Notes: generated from the letters alone by a model not told the origin. A stretch of 64,000 bases of DNA from Paenibacillus sp. JJ-100 (GCF_948329825.1 NZ_CAOJCM010000006.1:1-64000), one strand, 5' to 3'. Positions 36,965 through 45,746 are shown, counted from the stretch's first letter. Program-made: numbers and translations.

Positions 36965-37003
36965 AAAGGGCTATAACCGTTGTGATCGGTTATAGCCCTT
37001 TTG
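36965..37003. terminator. Bidirectional terminator
   Basis: AAAGGGCTATAACCG and its perfect complement surround a seven-base loop between convergent genes. The outer pairs are A/T, so short T runs result on both strands. Confidence 0.88.
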
Positions 37004-37078
37004 GATGCTTACTCCATGTTATAGTAGATTGCTTGCCCCGGTTGATTTATTCTGAACAGCCTTAATCACTTGCTTGAG

Positions 37079-37315
37079 CTAGCGTGTATATTTTTCGATA
37101 TCGTCTAAGTACGATTGTGACTCTCTTCTATAATGATCCTCATATTGACGAACGTCATTCTTTAACTTGGCTATGAATCCCCACCCCATAAAGACAAATA
37201 GAAGCACGGTGATTAGAGCATAAGCGAAACTGAATTGATTCATGTAAAAGTTAATAAAGATTGCAGCCAACAACGTTCCTAAGATCCACAATACCCACTT
37301 TGTACCCTTTTTCAA
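37079..37315 (-). CDS. Small membrane protein with charged tail
   Basis: About 78 residues from TTG 37315, nine bases after AGGAGG; the ATG at 37324 directly abuts the site, so it is a less likely start. Two membrane segments (about 8-24 and 30-48) are followed by a charged helical tail (KNDVRQYEDHYRRESQSYL). No family is recognised. It is monocistronic and convergent with the preceding secreted protein gene. Confidence 0.65.
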   Translation of the reverse strand: MKKGTKWVLWILGTLLAAIFINFYMNQFSFAYALITVLLFVFMGWGFIAKLKNDVRQYEDHYRRESQSYLDDIEKYTR

Positions 37316-37566
37316 AAACAACATCCTCCTTGAAGAATTTCCTTATTTACCCTGTTATGTATCATAGTACGTACGATGCAACTAATAAATGGTTTCTAGA
37401 GAATTTTAATAACGGTGACCTTTAATCTCATCGGTTCAATAGCTTCACGGAAGATCTCTGCATAAGGCTTCTCTCCTGCGGACAGGATATGGGTAATCAT
37501 GAAATTCGACCCTAGAGACTGACCAGTTCAAGAGCAGACGAGTAACAGAGAGAGAGGCGGCACAAG

Positions 37567-38202
37567 ATGAATCAGCATATCAGACAAGCGGACTGTGACA
37601 GTTCCCTGATGAAGCAAAAGTTAAAGGCAGACCTGCACCGTGTAGCCGAACGAATGAATCTGACGTTATCACGTTTTGACCATGACAGTGTCTGCTTGCT
37701 CGGGCAGTTTGCAGAGATTCGTGCCGAGATCAAGCATATTGAAGTGCTTGCTTCTTCGTTTTATCTTGACTGCTACCTGTCACCATTCACCGAGAAGTTT
37801 GCAGAACTGACAACCAGCGTGCAGCACCTATCCGATCGCAGGTACGGAGCCTTGATTGTGATTGAACGAGAGGTTCCGCTGGAGTCAGTGATTCATTCCG
37901 GTGTAGCGGTAGATGCCAAGGTAACTCACGCGCTGCTCGAATCGCTCTTCATTCCTGGTGCACCATTGCATGACGGGGCCGTGCTGATTCGCGGAAATCA
38001 GATTGTATCTGCTGGCAATGTGTTACCGTTATCGCAGGTTCAGACCCATGAGAAAAAACTGGGCACACGTCATCGGGCGGCAATTGGACTAAGCGAGCAG
38101 ACCGATGCGGTCGTGCTGGTGGTCTCAGAAGAGACGGGACAGGCTTCTTTTGCCGTGGATGGAGCGTTACACCCGATCAATGTGGTCGAAACGCTGGTCT
38201 AG
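37567..38202 (+). CDS. cdaS: CdaS, sporulation-type diadenylate cyclase
   Basis: A 211-residue protein. The N-terminal helical region (about 15-70) matches the inhibitory YojJ domain of CdaS. The DAC domain follows with RRYGALIVIERE, the DGA motif at 136-138 (LHDGAVLI) and RHR at 168-170 (TRHRAAIGLSEQTD). It makes cyclic di-AMP from two ATP. The lack of membrane helices separates it from CdaA, and the lack of a helix-hairpin-helix domain separates it from DisA. In Bacillus, CdaS works in the forespore and affects germination. Confidence 0.93.
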   Translation: MNQHIRQADCDSSLMKQKLKADLHRVAERMNLTLSRFDHDSVCLLGQFAEIRAEIKHIEVLASSFYLDCYLSPFTEKFAELTTSVQHLSDRRYGALIVIEREVPLESVIHSGVAVDAKVTHALLESLFIPGAPLHDGAVLIRGNQIVSAGNVLPLSQVQTHEKKLGTRHRAAIGLSEQTDAVVLVVSEETGQASFAVDGALHPINVVETLV

Positions 38203-38258
38203 AGCGAGATGGAGTATACTAACCTGACCAAGCATTAGTGATGAGTTGATGGAGGTTC

Positions 38259-38290
38259 TGACCTGTCACCCGTGACAGGTGGAATCTTTT
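38259..38290 (+). terminator. Probable terminator of cdaS
   Basis: ACCTGTCAC/GTGACAGGT form a nine-base stem with a two-base gap; the T run (TTTTTTT) begins six bases after the stem. Confidence 0.65.
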
Positions 38291-38433
38291 TTTATTAGTG
38301 AACAGGTTGATGTGATTTTGCACAAACTGGTTGGATATGGGTAGAATAGTAGATAGATCATATCATTAGTTTCATAAGGTAGATAAAGAATGATGCGTTT
38401 ATCGCAAAAATGGTTAGAGGAGACGGTTAGCAC

Positions 38434-39540
38434 ATGAGTTGGTTTGATGCAATGGAGCAGCATGATTATGAGGAACTGGTTCTGTGTCAGGATCGGAATT
38501 CAGGTTTGAAGGCGATCATCGCTATACACGATACCACACTTGGGCCTGCGCTTGGTGGTACACGGATGTGGACATATGCTTCAGAGGAAGCGGCCATTGA
38601 AGATGCACTGCGGCTGGCTCGGGGCATGACATATAAAAACGCAGTATCCGGTCTCAATCTGGGCGGGGGCAAAACGGTAATCATCGGGGATCCACGTAAG
38701 GACAAAAATGAAGCGATGTTTCGTGCCTTCGGCCGCTACATTGAAGGTCTGAATGGCCGTTATATTACCGCCGAGGATGTGGGAACGACGGAAGAGGACA
38801 TGGATCTGATCTATCAGGAGACAGATTATGTCACAGGGATCTCCGCAAGCTATGGCTCATCCGGTAATCCTTCTCCTGCAACAGCTTGGGGTGTGTACAG
38901 AGGAATCAAGGCTGCTGCGAAGGAAGCTTTCGGCACCGATATGCTGGAGGGCAAAACAATTGCTGTCCAAGGTGTAGGAAACGTAGCCATGAACCTGTGC
39001 AAATATCTGTACGAAGAAGGCGCGCAGCTTATTGTAACGGATATTCATAAGGATGCCGTGAAGCTGGCGGTAGAGCGCTTTGGAGCCAAGGCGGTTGATC
39101 CGGCAGACATTACAAGCGTGGAATGCGATATCTATGCGCCATGTGCGCTCGGCGGTACGATTAACGATGATACGCTCAAGACACTAAAAGCCAAAGTTGT
39201 CGCAGGTTGTGCAAACAATCAGCTGCTAGAACCTCGCCACGGGGATGAGTTGTATCAGAGGGGAATTGTGTACGCACCGGATTATGTCATTAATGCTGGC
39301 GGCGTGATTAACATTGCCGATGAGCTGAACGGATATCATGCGGAGCGAGCATGGGCGAAGATCGGAGAGATTTACACCACGCTGGAGAAAATATTCGAAA
39401 GCTCCCGTTCCGAAGGCATCGCAACTTATGTCGCAGCGGATCGGCTTGCAGAGCAGCGGATCGAGATGATGAAGAACACGCGTAGCACCTTTTTGAAAAA
39501 TGATTATCATGCATTAAGTGCTCGTAGATTGCGTAAATAA
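38434..39540 (+). CDS. bcd: Leucine dehydrogenase (Glu/Leu/Phe/Val dehydrogenase family)
   Basis: A 368-residue NAD-dependent enzyme. [12 protein letters not shown], the two active-site lysines at K68 and K80 ([17 protein letters not shown]), the Rossmann fingerprint GVGNVAMNL and CALGGTI are as in Bacillus leucine dehydrogenase. It deaminates leucine, valine and isoleucine to branched 2-oxo acids, which feed the branched-chain fatty acid starters of this group. GAGGAGA precedes ATG 38434. It stands alone rather than in a bkd operon. Confidence 0.93.
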   Translation: MSWFDAMEQHDYEELVLCQDRNSGLKAIIAIHDTTLGPALGGTRMWTYASEEAAIEDALRLARGMTYKNAVSGLNLGGGKTVIIGDPRKDKNEAMFRAFGRYIEGLNGRYITAEDVGTTEEDMDLIYQETDYVTGISASYGSSGNPSPATAWGVYRGIKAAAKEAFGTDMLEGKTIAVQGVGNVAMNLCKYLYEEGAQLIVTDIHKDAVKLAVERFGAKAVDPADITSVECDIYAPCALGGTINDDTLKTLKAKVVAGCANNQLLEPRHGDELYQRGIVYAPDYVINAGGVINIADELNGYHAERAWAKIGEIYTTLEKIFESSRSEGIATYVAADRLAEQRIEMMKNTRSTFLKNDYHALSARRLRK

Positions 39541-39575
39541 ACCCTTTCAGCGGAGCATCCGAAAAGCTGGATTCA

Positions 39576-39623
39576 TGTAAGACAAAGTGTAAGACGATAT
39601 GTAAGACGAAGTGTCAAGCGGAA
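39576..39623 (+). repeat. 12-base tandem repeat, about four copies
   Basis: TGTAAGACAAAG, TGTAAGACGATA, TGTAAGACGAAG and a degenerate TGTCAAGCGGAA run head to tail after the dehydrogenase stop. A purine-rich, low-complexity stretch follows to about 39715. No gene is seen. Confidence 0.8.
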
Positions 39624-39718
39624 TGGCATAGCAGAACAAACGTAGCAGGTAAAGCAAAGGCACAGTAAAGGCATGTTAAGTGCAAGAGCAAAGTAAGGCA
39701 AGTAGAAGTAGATGAACT

Positions 39719-39826
39719 AAAAGGGACAATCCTGAAGATTTGGTCCAATGAGCGAAGTGACATCCCCAAAGAACTTTTTTGGAGGCTCTTCGTGCAGACC
39801 TAATTCAGTATTGTCCCTTTTTGGTA
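39719..39826. other. Large nested inverted-repeat RNA element or terminator
   Basis: The outer arms AAAAGGGACAAT (39719-39730) and ATTGTCCCTTTT (39810-39821) are perfect complements. Inside them CTGAA/TTCAG, CGAAG/CTTCG and CCAAA/TTTGG form a nested series with small bulges, giving a hairpin of about 100 bases ending in a T run. It lies between the convergent dehydrogenase and MFS genes and may end both, but it is far larger than a standard terminator. Confidence 0.6.
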
Positions 39827-39887
39827 TTGTTCGTTTTCGTTTTTAGCATAAGCTTAAGCGGAAGCTCTTATATACTGAGACTAAGGT

Positions 39888-41288
39888 TTAGACACTTTTC
39901 GAGTAATCAGGTGATTCGATTCTACGGTGGTTATTTGTGGCCTTTTTTTCAATATACCAAAGAAGAACCATACATAGTGCATAGAACAGACTGATACCCA
40001 GAATAATGATCCATACACTCTTCATGTCTACGCTTCGAATGAACAGGCCCGTCAAATAAGGACTAAGAGTATACCCTAGACAACCTACAAACAACAGCAA
40101 GCCGTTAAATCTCCCCTGATGCGTGTCGGGCACGCGGGATGCAATATACAGATTGATATTGGTCTGCACCAGAATCTCTCCAATCGTCCAGAGCACCGTG
40201 GATACCACAACGATAGCAAATTGAGGCCAATCCCCGAGCAGGTATAGCGAACCAAATCCGATGCCATAAAAGAGAGCGCCTGCCGCGATCGAGTTTAGAG
40301 CCGTGAAGTTACGGGTAGCGGACAGCACCAGTGTGGTCAGAAGGATGACACTGATTGCATTAATGGTCATGACAGAGCCATAGTAAGCTGCTCCATGTTC
40401 ACCGAACGTCTGATTCATCTGCAGGGGCAGGCTGAACGAGTACTGCATGTAAATAAAATAGTTAAGGAATGATACCACGATGAAAAAAATAACGAGCGGA
40501 TTCTTCAGCAACATAGGGAACAGCGGCGAAGGCAGAGATTGTGATCCTTGTTGCTGCCTGGACGGGTAGCTACCCGGTTTATGTTTTTGCTTTCGCGGCT
40601 GCTGGTGTTCTTGGTATTGTTGCATCCCATGTGGCTGTTGTTCCCCCTGCGGTTGCTGTGTGTGATGTCCCTGTTCCCCAGTCTTAGTCTTCGTTGCTTG
40701 GTCGCTCACATTAACATAAACCTTTTTCCAAATGATAAAGGTAGAGATCAGAAATACTGTACCAATGCTCAGAAAGACGATATGCACGTAATCTTTGATA
40801 AAAAATCCGGCAATCAATGGCCCAAGCGCTATACCGAGATTGGCTCCAAGATACATCAGGGAAAAGGCCGATTTCCGCTCCTTCTCATCCGGGCACAGTT
40901 GAATAATTAAGGCGTTATACGCCGGGCGTGTAATACTGATGAAGAACATGACCGCAATCAGAAGGTAACCGATAGTCATCGTGCCTGACCAGAAAGAGCA
41001 GCTCATAATCATAAGGGCAGACAACACCTGGCCGGAGACAATAATCGTTTTTTTGCCAATCAGATCACTTAAATAACCGCCAAGTAGTACACCGGGGCCG
41101 CTAATCAGAGCTGCCATGGACACAAAAATACCCGCACTGACTACACTCATGCCCATCTGTAGCGTAAGCACCAAGGTGATCAGGGAGAAAATAAAATCCC
41201 CCGTGCTGTTAATGGTTCTTGCCAAGCAGAGATAATAGATATCACGGCTGAGTCCCGCGTATGTTTTGAATAAAGACAATCGTTTCAT
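39888..41288 (-). CDS. MFS exporter, partner of the ATP-grasp ligase
   Basis: About 466 residues with 12 membrane segments in two halves. The DHA1-type cytoplasmic loop reads GGYLSDLIGKKT, near the GxLxDRxGRK pattern. The central loop between halves is an unusual stretch rich in Q, H, P and K (about residues 200-255). It follows the ATP-grasp gene on the same strand after 74 bases, the pairing seen in BacD/BacE of bacilysin, so export and self-protection against a dipeptide is inferred. ATG 41288 is only one base after GGAGG, so TTG 41279 or TTG 41309 may be the true start. Confidence 0.85.
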   Translation of the reverse strand: MKRLSLFKTYAGLSRDIYYLCLARTINSTGDFIFSLITLVLTLQMGMSVVSAGIFVSMAALISGPGVLLGGYLSDLIGKKTIIVSGQVLSALMIMSCSFWSGTMTIGYLLIAVMFFISITRPAYNALIIQLCPDEKERKSAFSLMYLGANLGIALGPLIAGFFIKDYVHIVFLSIGTVFLISTFIIWKKVYVNVSDQATKTKTGEQGHHTQQPQGEQQPHGMQQYQEHQQPRKQKHKPGSYPSRQQQGSQSLPSPLFPMLLKNPLVIFFIVVSFLNYFIYMQYSFSLPLQMNQTFGEHGAAYYGSVMTINAISVILLTTLVLSATRNFTALNSIAAGALFYGIGFGSLYLLGDWPQFAIVVVSTVLWTIGEILVQTNINLYIASRVPDTHQGRFNGLLLFVGCLGYTLSPYLTGLFIRSVDMKSVWIIILGISLFYALCMVLLWYIEKKATNNHRRIESPDYSKSV

Positions 41289-41362
41289 TCCTCCCCAAGA
41301 AAAACACAATTCCAGTGAAAAAACATGAAGTTAAGGTCGGTCTCTGCTACTTATTCGCGATC

Positions 41363-42604
41363 TTATACGTTTTCGGGAACCGCTACCTCAATGACGAAAC
41401 GATCATACATATCCAGCAACGTCTGGCGTAATTCCTCGAACGAATCGCCTTCCACAATGGCGAACCCTGAGCGGGTCATCGTGTCGTTTACATCTCCTGC
41501 CTGCTGCCCTACTTCATAGGAGACGTTAAATTCAATGATGCCTGGAACATCCTTATAATCTTCTCTCCCCGAGATGTGCTGAATCACTCCGGCGCGGGAA
41601 GGGAAACAGACCATCCCCGTGAATTTGTTATGGGTCTCCTGCTGCATGAAGGTATATGTACCGAGTTCCAGATCTGTAACTGCTTCAAAAAAGTCCACAC
41701 CATGCGTGTTTTTAATGCAAGGCGGCATCACATGAGAACCCCCGATTCTGGCTCCAATCTCTCCAAACACGACTTCTCCTTCTGGCGTGAAGAACAGCTC
41801 CGCATGGGTCACCGATTGATTGATGCCAAGCGCAGCAATGACTTGTCTGTTCATGTCCTGGATACGCTGGATAAAATCCGCTTCTGTTCCTTTGGGGAAA
41901 GTAATGCTAGCTGGAGGCTTCTGCTGTGTTGCGATATCCAAACAGTTGTAGAGATACTGGGACACGGAAGCAAAGACCACTTCTCCCTTGCACACAATGG
42001 AGTCACAGTGGAACTCTGTGCCATGAATGAATTCTTCCAGCAAATCTCGTTGCTGTTCTTGTCTTGTATGTTGCAGATAATGGAGGAGTTCCTCCATGCT
42101 AGACAGCTTGAACGTATTGATGCTGCCGTAACCGCTGAGCGGCTTCACAATGATGGGGAACCCATACGTAGCGGAGAAGCGAAGATAGTCCTGTTGCTGG
42201 AGTGCAATGGCCGTTCTAGATGTACGAATTCCGCGCTGATGCAACATTTGTTTCATAATCCACTTGTTCCGAACCGCCTCGGCTTGATTGCGTTGCATAC
42301 CCGGAATGCCGAACTCCGAACGGAGTTGTCCCCCGATCTCAATGGCATTCTCACCCGGAGTTAGCAAAGCCATGATGGAGTAAGATTGCAGTATTTGCTG
42401 GATGTGTGCCCGGATGGCATCCACAGATTCGAGATGATCAACGTATCGTATTTCATCAAAATACGCTTCAAGCCGTTCGGGATGATGTAATTGATGACGT
42501 TCAATAATCAGAATCTTTCGGCAGTCAGTATACTTGGTTAAGGGTTTTACGAAGTTTAAACCAAAGGGAAGCCTGAAATCAGATATGTATACGATTGTTT
42601 TCAT
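41363..42604 (-). CDS. ATP-grasp ligase (carboxylate-amine ligase)
   Basis: A 413-residue enzyme from ATG 42604 with AGGAGG close upstream. The pre-ATP-grasp domain (KTIVYISDFRLPFG) leads to the ATP-binding part: YGFPIIVKPLSGYGS, LLEEFIHGTEFHCDSIV, and the metal-binding end VVFGEIGARIGGSHVMP. Members join a carboxylate to an amine through an acyl phosphate; L-amino-acid ligases such as BacD make dipeptides this way. The next gene is an exporter and the divergent operon holds a BacA-like gene, which supports a dipeptide product. The amino acids used cannot be read from the sequence. Confidence 0.9.
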   Translation of the reverse strand: MKTIVYISDFRLPFGLNFVKPLTKYTDCRKILIIERHQLHHPERLEAYFDEIRYVDHLESVDAIRAHIQQILQSYSIMALLTPGENAIEIGGQLRSEFGIPGMQRNQAEAVRNKWIMKQMLHQRGIRTSRTAIALQQQDYLRFSATYGFPIIVKPLSGYGSINTFKLSSMEELLHYLQHTRQEQQRDLLEEFIHGTEFHCDSIVCKGEVVFASVSQYLYNCLDIATQQKPPASITFPKGTEADFIQRIQDMNRQVIAALGINQSVTHAELFFTPEGEVVFGEIGARIGGSHVMPPCIKNTHGVDFFEAVTDLELGTYTFMQQETHNKFTGMVCFPSRAGVIQHISGREDYKDVPGIIEFNVSYEVGQQAGDVNDTMTRSGFAIVEGDSFEELRQTLLDMYDRFVIEVAVPENV

Positions 42605-42649
42605 AGGTCCTCCTGGATAAAATTTGAAATAATGAATGGTTTTCACAAC

Positions 42650-42677
42650 ATTATAGCTCATTCTTTTCCGTTTTCAA
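42650..42677 (-). promoter_or_regulatory. Promoter of the ATP-grasp/exporter operon
   Basis: On the minus strand TTGAAA, a 16-base spacer and TATAAT form a strong vegetative promoter 46 bases before the ligase start. Confidence 0.75.
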
Positions 42678-42738
42678 TACATTTTTTGTAAAAATTCTAT
42701 GAACAACTATACATATTTTTGTTGCGTTGAAGTGTTAA

Positions 42739-42767
42739 TTGACAGCAGGATTTTTTTGGTATAGTAT
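42739..42767 (+). promoter_or_regulatory. Promoter of the BacA-like operon
   Basis: TTGACA (42739-42744) with TAGTAT 17 bases later (42762-42767), or TATAGT with a 15-base spacer. Divergent from the ligase promoter; the two -35 regions are about 60 bases apart. Confidence 0.65.
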
Positions 42768-42807
42768 CGTACCAAATTGGAAAATAAATGGGAGGTAATG
42801 GATAAAA

Positions 42808-43371
42808 GTGGATATAAAAAAAGAGAAATATGCCATACTGGGCACATTGGGTGACGATGAAGGATTCTTGACTTGCAGCATGCACATTGCAAGAAAAATG
42901 GATAATTCTGATATGATTAAGCCATACCCCGAATTCGAAGCGGCTGCAGAAGACCTGAAATCCGGTGAGATTTCCTGTCTGCTGGTGCCTGGAGCGTATC
43001 CCAAGCTGAATAGCTTCATAATGGATTCAGATCTGGTCGTGTCTGAAAGTTTTGTAGAGAAGATCCCTGCACTGGTGCTGTCCGGCTTCCACGCCGCATG
43101 TCCAGAGCAGATTGATACGATTTTTCATCATCCGGCAACTACATACTTGTTATCTGAACTCAATATTGCCTATAGAGAGAACCACACGGTATCTTCTAAC
43201 CCAGAGGCCTGCAGGCAGGTTATGCTGAACACAGAGACCTCCATTGCATTGACGAACCAGCTCTGTGCGGAACATTATGGACTGGTCACGTATGAAGTAC
43301 TGCGTGAAGGAATTCAAATGCCATGGGTATGTTTTACGAAAAAACCACAGAGGGTGAATGCACTCGTATGA
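42808..43371 (+). CDS. BacA-like prephenate-dehydratase-fold protein
   Basis: A 187-residue protein from GTG 42808, with GGGAGG 12 bases upstream. It opens YAILGTLGDDEGF, has a central LLVPGAYPKLNSFIM and ends SIALTNQLCAEHYGL...IQMPWVCFTKK. These parts line up with BacA of bacilysin synthesis, as I recall it (TLGPEGTSSE, IVPHAYDGIKHF, IALTNELARQKYGL, IPMSWSLFGK). BacA decarboxylates prephenate without forming an aromatic ring, the first step toward anticapsin. The likeness is by eye and moderate, so a related but different substrate is possible. Confidence 0.72.
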   Translation: MDIKKEKYAILGTLGDDEGFLTCSMHIARKMDNSDMIKPYPEFEAAAEDLKSGEISCLLVPGAYPKLNSFIMDSDLVVSESFVEKIPALVLSGFHAACPEQIDTIFHHPATTYLLSELNIAYRENHTVSSNPEACRQVMLNTETSIALTNQLCAEHYGLVTYEVLREGIQMPWVCFTKKPQRVNALV

Positions 43372-43778
43372 AGAGAATTGCAATTATACTGGATAAAAAT
43401 CTGGAGCAAGGAGCCGCAGCCAATGTGGCAGCATTGCTCATGGGACAAGCTGCTCTAAACGAACCGGAGTTGTATTCGGATCAGCCTGTACGGGATCAGA
43501 GTGGGGTCCAGCATGCAGGTATCCGATACAGCACCGTTATTCTGAAGGCAGGGGAGAATCAACTGATCAATCTAGCCAAATCCTGTACTGAGAATCAGGG
43601 CGGATTGAAACATCTTGTTTTTACACAGACAGGACAGTCCTTGAATAATGCTTTTGAACAATATGCAAATGAGATTGCATCGATGCCATTGGAAGAGACC
43701 AAAGTCGTAGGTGTCATTGTATGGGGAGAAGACGAGTCCGTTCGTGCGACGACCAAGAAGTTCAGTGTGATGAAATAA
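43368..43778 (+). CDS. DUF2000-family protein
   Basis: A 136-residue protein from ATG 43368, whose ATGA overlaps the stop of the BacA-like gene, so the two are coupled. KRIAIILDKNLEQGAAANVAALLMGQ is the DUF2000 start, with a GIRYSTVILKAGENQL middle. This family has a fold related to peptidyl-tRNA hydrolase II, and its function is unknown. Its place in the operon suggests a part in making or managing the same product. Confidence 0.8.
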   Translation: MKRIAIILDKNLEQGAAANVAALLMGQAALNEPELYSDQPVRDQSGVQHAGIRYSTVILKAGENQLINLAKSCTENQGGLKHLVFTQTGQSLNNAFEQYANEIASMPLEETKVVGVIVWGEDESVRATTKKFSVMK

Positions 43779-44145
43779 GGCAGGTCTGGGGATACGCTTC
43801 AAAAAGGTACAGCTAGGGTACAGCATTCAGGTTGTCGCGGCTGACTGGAACAGAGCAGAGCAGTGCTGAATAGAACAGAACGACTTGTCGATGCGGGGTA
43901 TGAACATAACGAGAAGGGCAGAAGCAATCCTATGGATGGCCTCTGTCCTTACTTTGTATAAGGGAATTTTTAGATGAATGTTCTGTGTATGGTGATGGTG
44001 ATTGAGATAAAACTTCCCTTGGGACGCCATTGGGCAGATTCATGATGAGACTAAACAAGGCAAATTTCATTGAACATACTCCTTGCCTATATAAAAGTTT
44101 ATGTCCGTTTTGCATAAAAATGTAAACTTATTGCCACGATTGTTA
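43779..44145. other. Intergenic region without a gene
   Basis: About 370 bases separate the DUF2000 gene from the next promoter. An imperfect hairpin at about 43915-43951 (AGGGCAGA...TCTGTCCT) lacks a T run. I see no reading frame with a ribosome-binding site and no RNA gene. Confidence 0.6.
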
Positions 44146-44174
44146 TTGACCACTGTAAAATTTAGGATTAAAAT
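44146..44174 (+). promoter_or_regulatory. Promoter of the HTH/TPR regulator and peptide genes
   Basis: TTGACC, a 17-base spacer and TAAAAT lie about 54 bases before ATG 44228. A decayed copy of this promoter occurs at about 45795-45820. Confidence 0.7.
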
Positions 44175-44227
44175 TGGTGTAATCATATAAATTCAAATTT
44201 CTGGATTTTAATTGTGGAGGTGGATAC

Positions 44228-45622
44228 ATGGAACCTACAACTACGATCCGCTCAACGATTGAGGATTACATCAGGAAACAGGGATTTACCCTTCAGTACT
44301 TTGCAGATATATCGGGCGTGAACGCTGGGACGCTCAGCGCAATCATTAAGGGAACTCGGCCCATTGCCATGGCACAGCTTGATCTGATCACAAGGGGCAT
44401 GAATCTGGAAGAGGGCCACTTCTACGAAACATATGGTGCAGAATGCTTCGTGGAATCGGCTCCCCACTGGCGAAGGCTTGAGCCATTCCTGCAACGCTGT
44501 GCAGAATTGGACAAGCTCGACTGCATCCAGCGCGTGATTCAGCAGGTGACGGACGATCGCTCCTATATCTCGGAACTATTCGAGATGGCCGAAGGTATGC
44601 TGGAACGTGGTCAGCAACAAGCAGCCCGCATGTTATATGAATGCGTAGCAGAGTGCGAGAAATACCAGCATTCCGAGCGCCTGGCCTTGTGCCAGTATCG
44701 GATATTCACTCTATCGCTAGGTCAGAATCAGCATGATAATCTCCGGGCAGCCGTGCACTTTGAGCCGTATATTAATCGGCTGGATGAGGAGAGGCAGCTG
44801 GATGCGATTAAAGATTTAGCGAATACGTATCTGGCTTTAAGGTATTGGGACAAGTCATTTTCGCTTGCTGATGATCTGGGACGGAAAGCGGAAATTATCC
44901 AATCCTATACAAAGAAAAAAATAAGCAAAGAGAATAGGGTAACAGCCTACCCTTTATTTGTATACCAGGCATATTCAAACTTGCTTAAAGCCACTGCATG
45001 CGAGTGGAAAGGTGAGTATACTGAAGCGCTGTTATATACAAGGAAAAATGCTGAATTAGCTAGTGTGTTAAATTCTAGCGACGAAGATAAAGTATATATC
45101 GATATGTTTAATAGATGGACTGAGGCCAATACCTACTTATATAACTTGATGATGGGGAAGAAAGAGGTTCTCCCGGTGTATTTGGCTTGGGTTGAGCAAA
45201 ATGAAGGAGAAACTCTCACTGCTCTTGTTAAGATTATTGAAGCAGCAAATCATTTCGAAATGGATATAGATCATATTTTATTGAAATTTGATAATTCCAT
45301 TAATTCAATATTGAGTGATAAAACCTTAACAGAAGGGTACAACGAGCAAATAAAGAATGATCAATGCTCTAAACTATTATTTGAACTGGCAATGTATCTT
45401 TTTAACAGAGAGCGATACACAGAAGGAATGCAAAAGCTTGTCACTTGTTTGAGTTCAGCTATTAGAATTAATAATTCTGATGACATTATACAATGTGTTG
45501 CTCTCTTTGAGAGGTACAGATCATTTGCATCTAAAGAAATGGTAAATAACTATTGCAATCTAATGGAGGAGGTTTCCAGGTATTATGAAATTAAAAAAAA
45601 TCGTGGCTATACTCTTGTTTAG
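44228..45622 (+). CDS. HTH/TPR peptide-receptor regulator, Alo/Aim-like (RRNPP type)
   Basis: A 464-residue protein. Residues about 5-60 form an XRE-type helix-turn-helix (FTLQYFADISGVNAGTLSAIIKGTRPIAMAQLDLI), followed by about 400 residues of helical repeats in TPR style (LFEMAEGMLERGQQQAARMLYEC, FVYQAYSNLLKATACEWKGEYTEALLY). This plan is shared by the RRNPP receptors, including AimR of phages and the AloR proteins known from Paenibacillus. The 3' end overlaps a small signal-peptide gene by 38 bases, as expected for a receptor with its pheromone. It probably binds DNA or RNA targets and changes activity when the re-imported peptide binds. GGAGGTGG precedes ATG 44228. Confidence 0.85.
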   Translation: MEPTTTIRSTIEDYIRKQGFTLQYFADISGVNAGTLSAIIKGTRPIAMAQLDLITRGMNLEEGHFYETYGAECFVESAPHWRRLEPFLQRCAELDKLDCIQRVIQQVTDDRSYISELFEMAEGMLERGQQQAARMLYECVAECEKYQHSERLALCQYRIFTLSLGQNQHDNLRAAVHFEPYINRLDEERQLDAIKDLANTYLALRYWDKSFSLADDLGRKAEIIQSYTKKKISKENRVTAYPLFVYQAYSNLLKATACEWKGEYTEALLYTRKNAELASVLNSSDEDKVYIDMFNRWTEANTYLYNLMMGKKEVLPVYLAWVEQNEGETLTALVKIIEAANHFEMDIDHILLKFDNSINSILSDKTLTEGYNEQIKNDQCSKLLFELAMYLFNRERYTEGMQKLVTCLSSAIRINNSDDIIQCVALFERYRSFASKEMVNNYCNLMEEVSRYYEIKKNRGYTLV

Positions 45623-45713
45623 TGCTGTAATTATTGTCAATTTCCCTGTAAATCAGTTTGATGTGCAAAATCAGATATATAAACCATTAGGACATGGTGC
45701 TGGAGCATTGTAA
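45585..45713 (+). CDS. Pre-pro signalling peptide, AloP/Phr-like
   Basis: A 42-codon gene too short for most gene callers, starting at ATG 45585 inside the end of the receptor gene. GGAGGAGG lies 12 bases upstream. The product has a basic start (MKLKK), a hydrophobic export segment (IVAILLFSAVIIVNF), a polar pro-region and the C-terminal end YKPLGHGAGAL. Phr, PapR and AloP precursors have this plan, with the active oligopeptide cut from the C terminus. An end rich in Gly and His resembles known AloP peptides as I recall them. The mature length is unknown; five to eight C-terminal residues are typical. Confidence 0.8.
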   Translation: MKLKKIVAILLFSAVIIVNFPVNQFDVQNQIYKPLGHGAGAL

Positions 45714-45746
45714 GTTATAATAATGGATTGTTTCGAATACTTTATC

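Noticed and set aside
43915-43951. Hairpin after the DUF2000 gene taken as a terminator
   Set aside because: The stem is imperfect and no T run follows on either strand.
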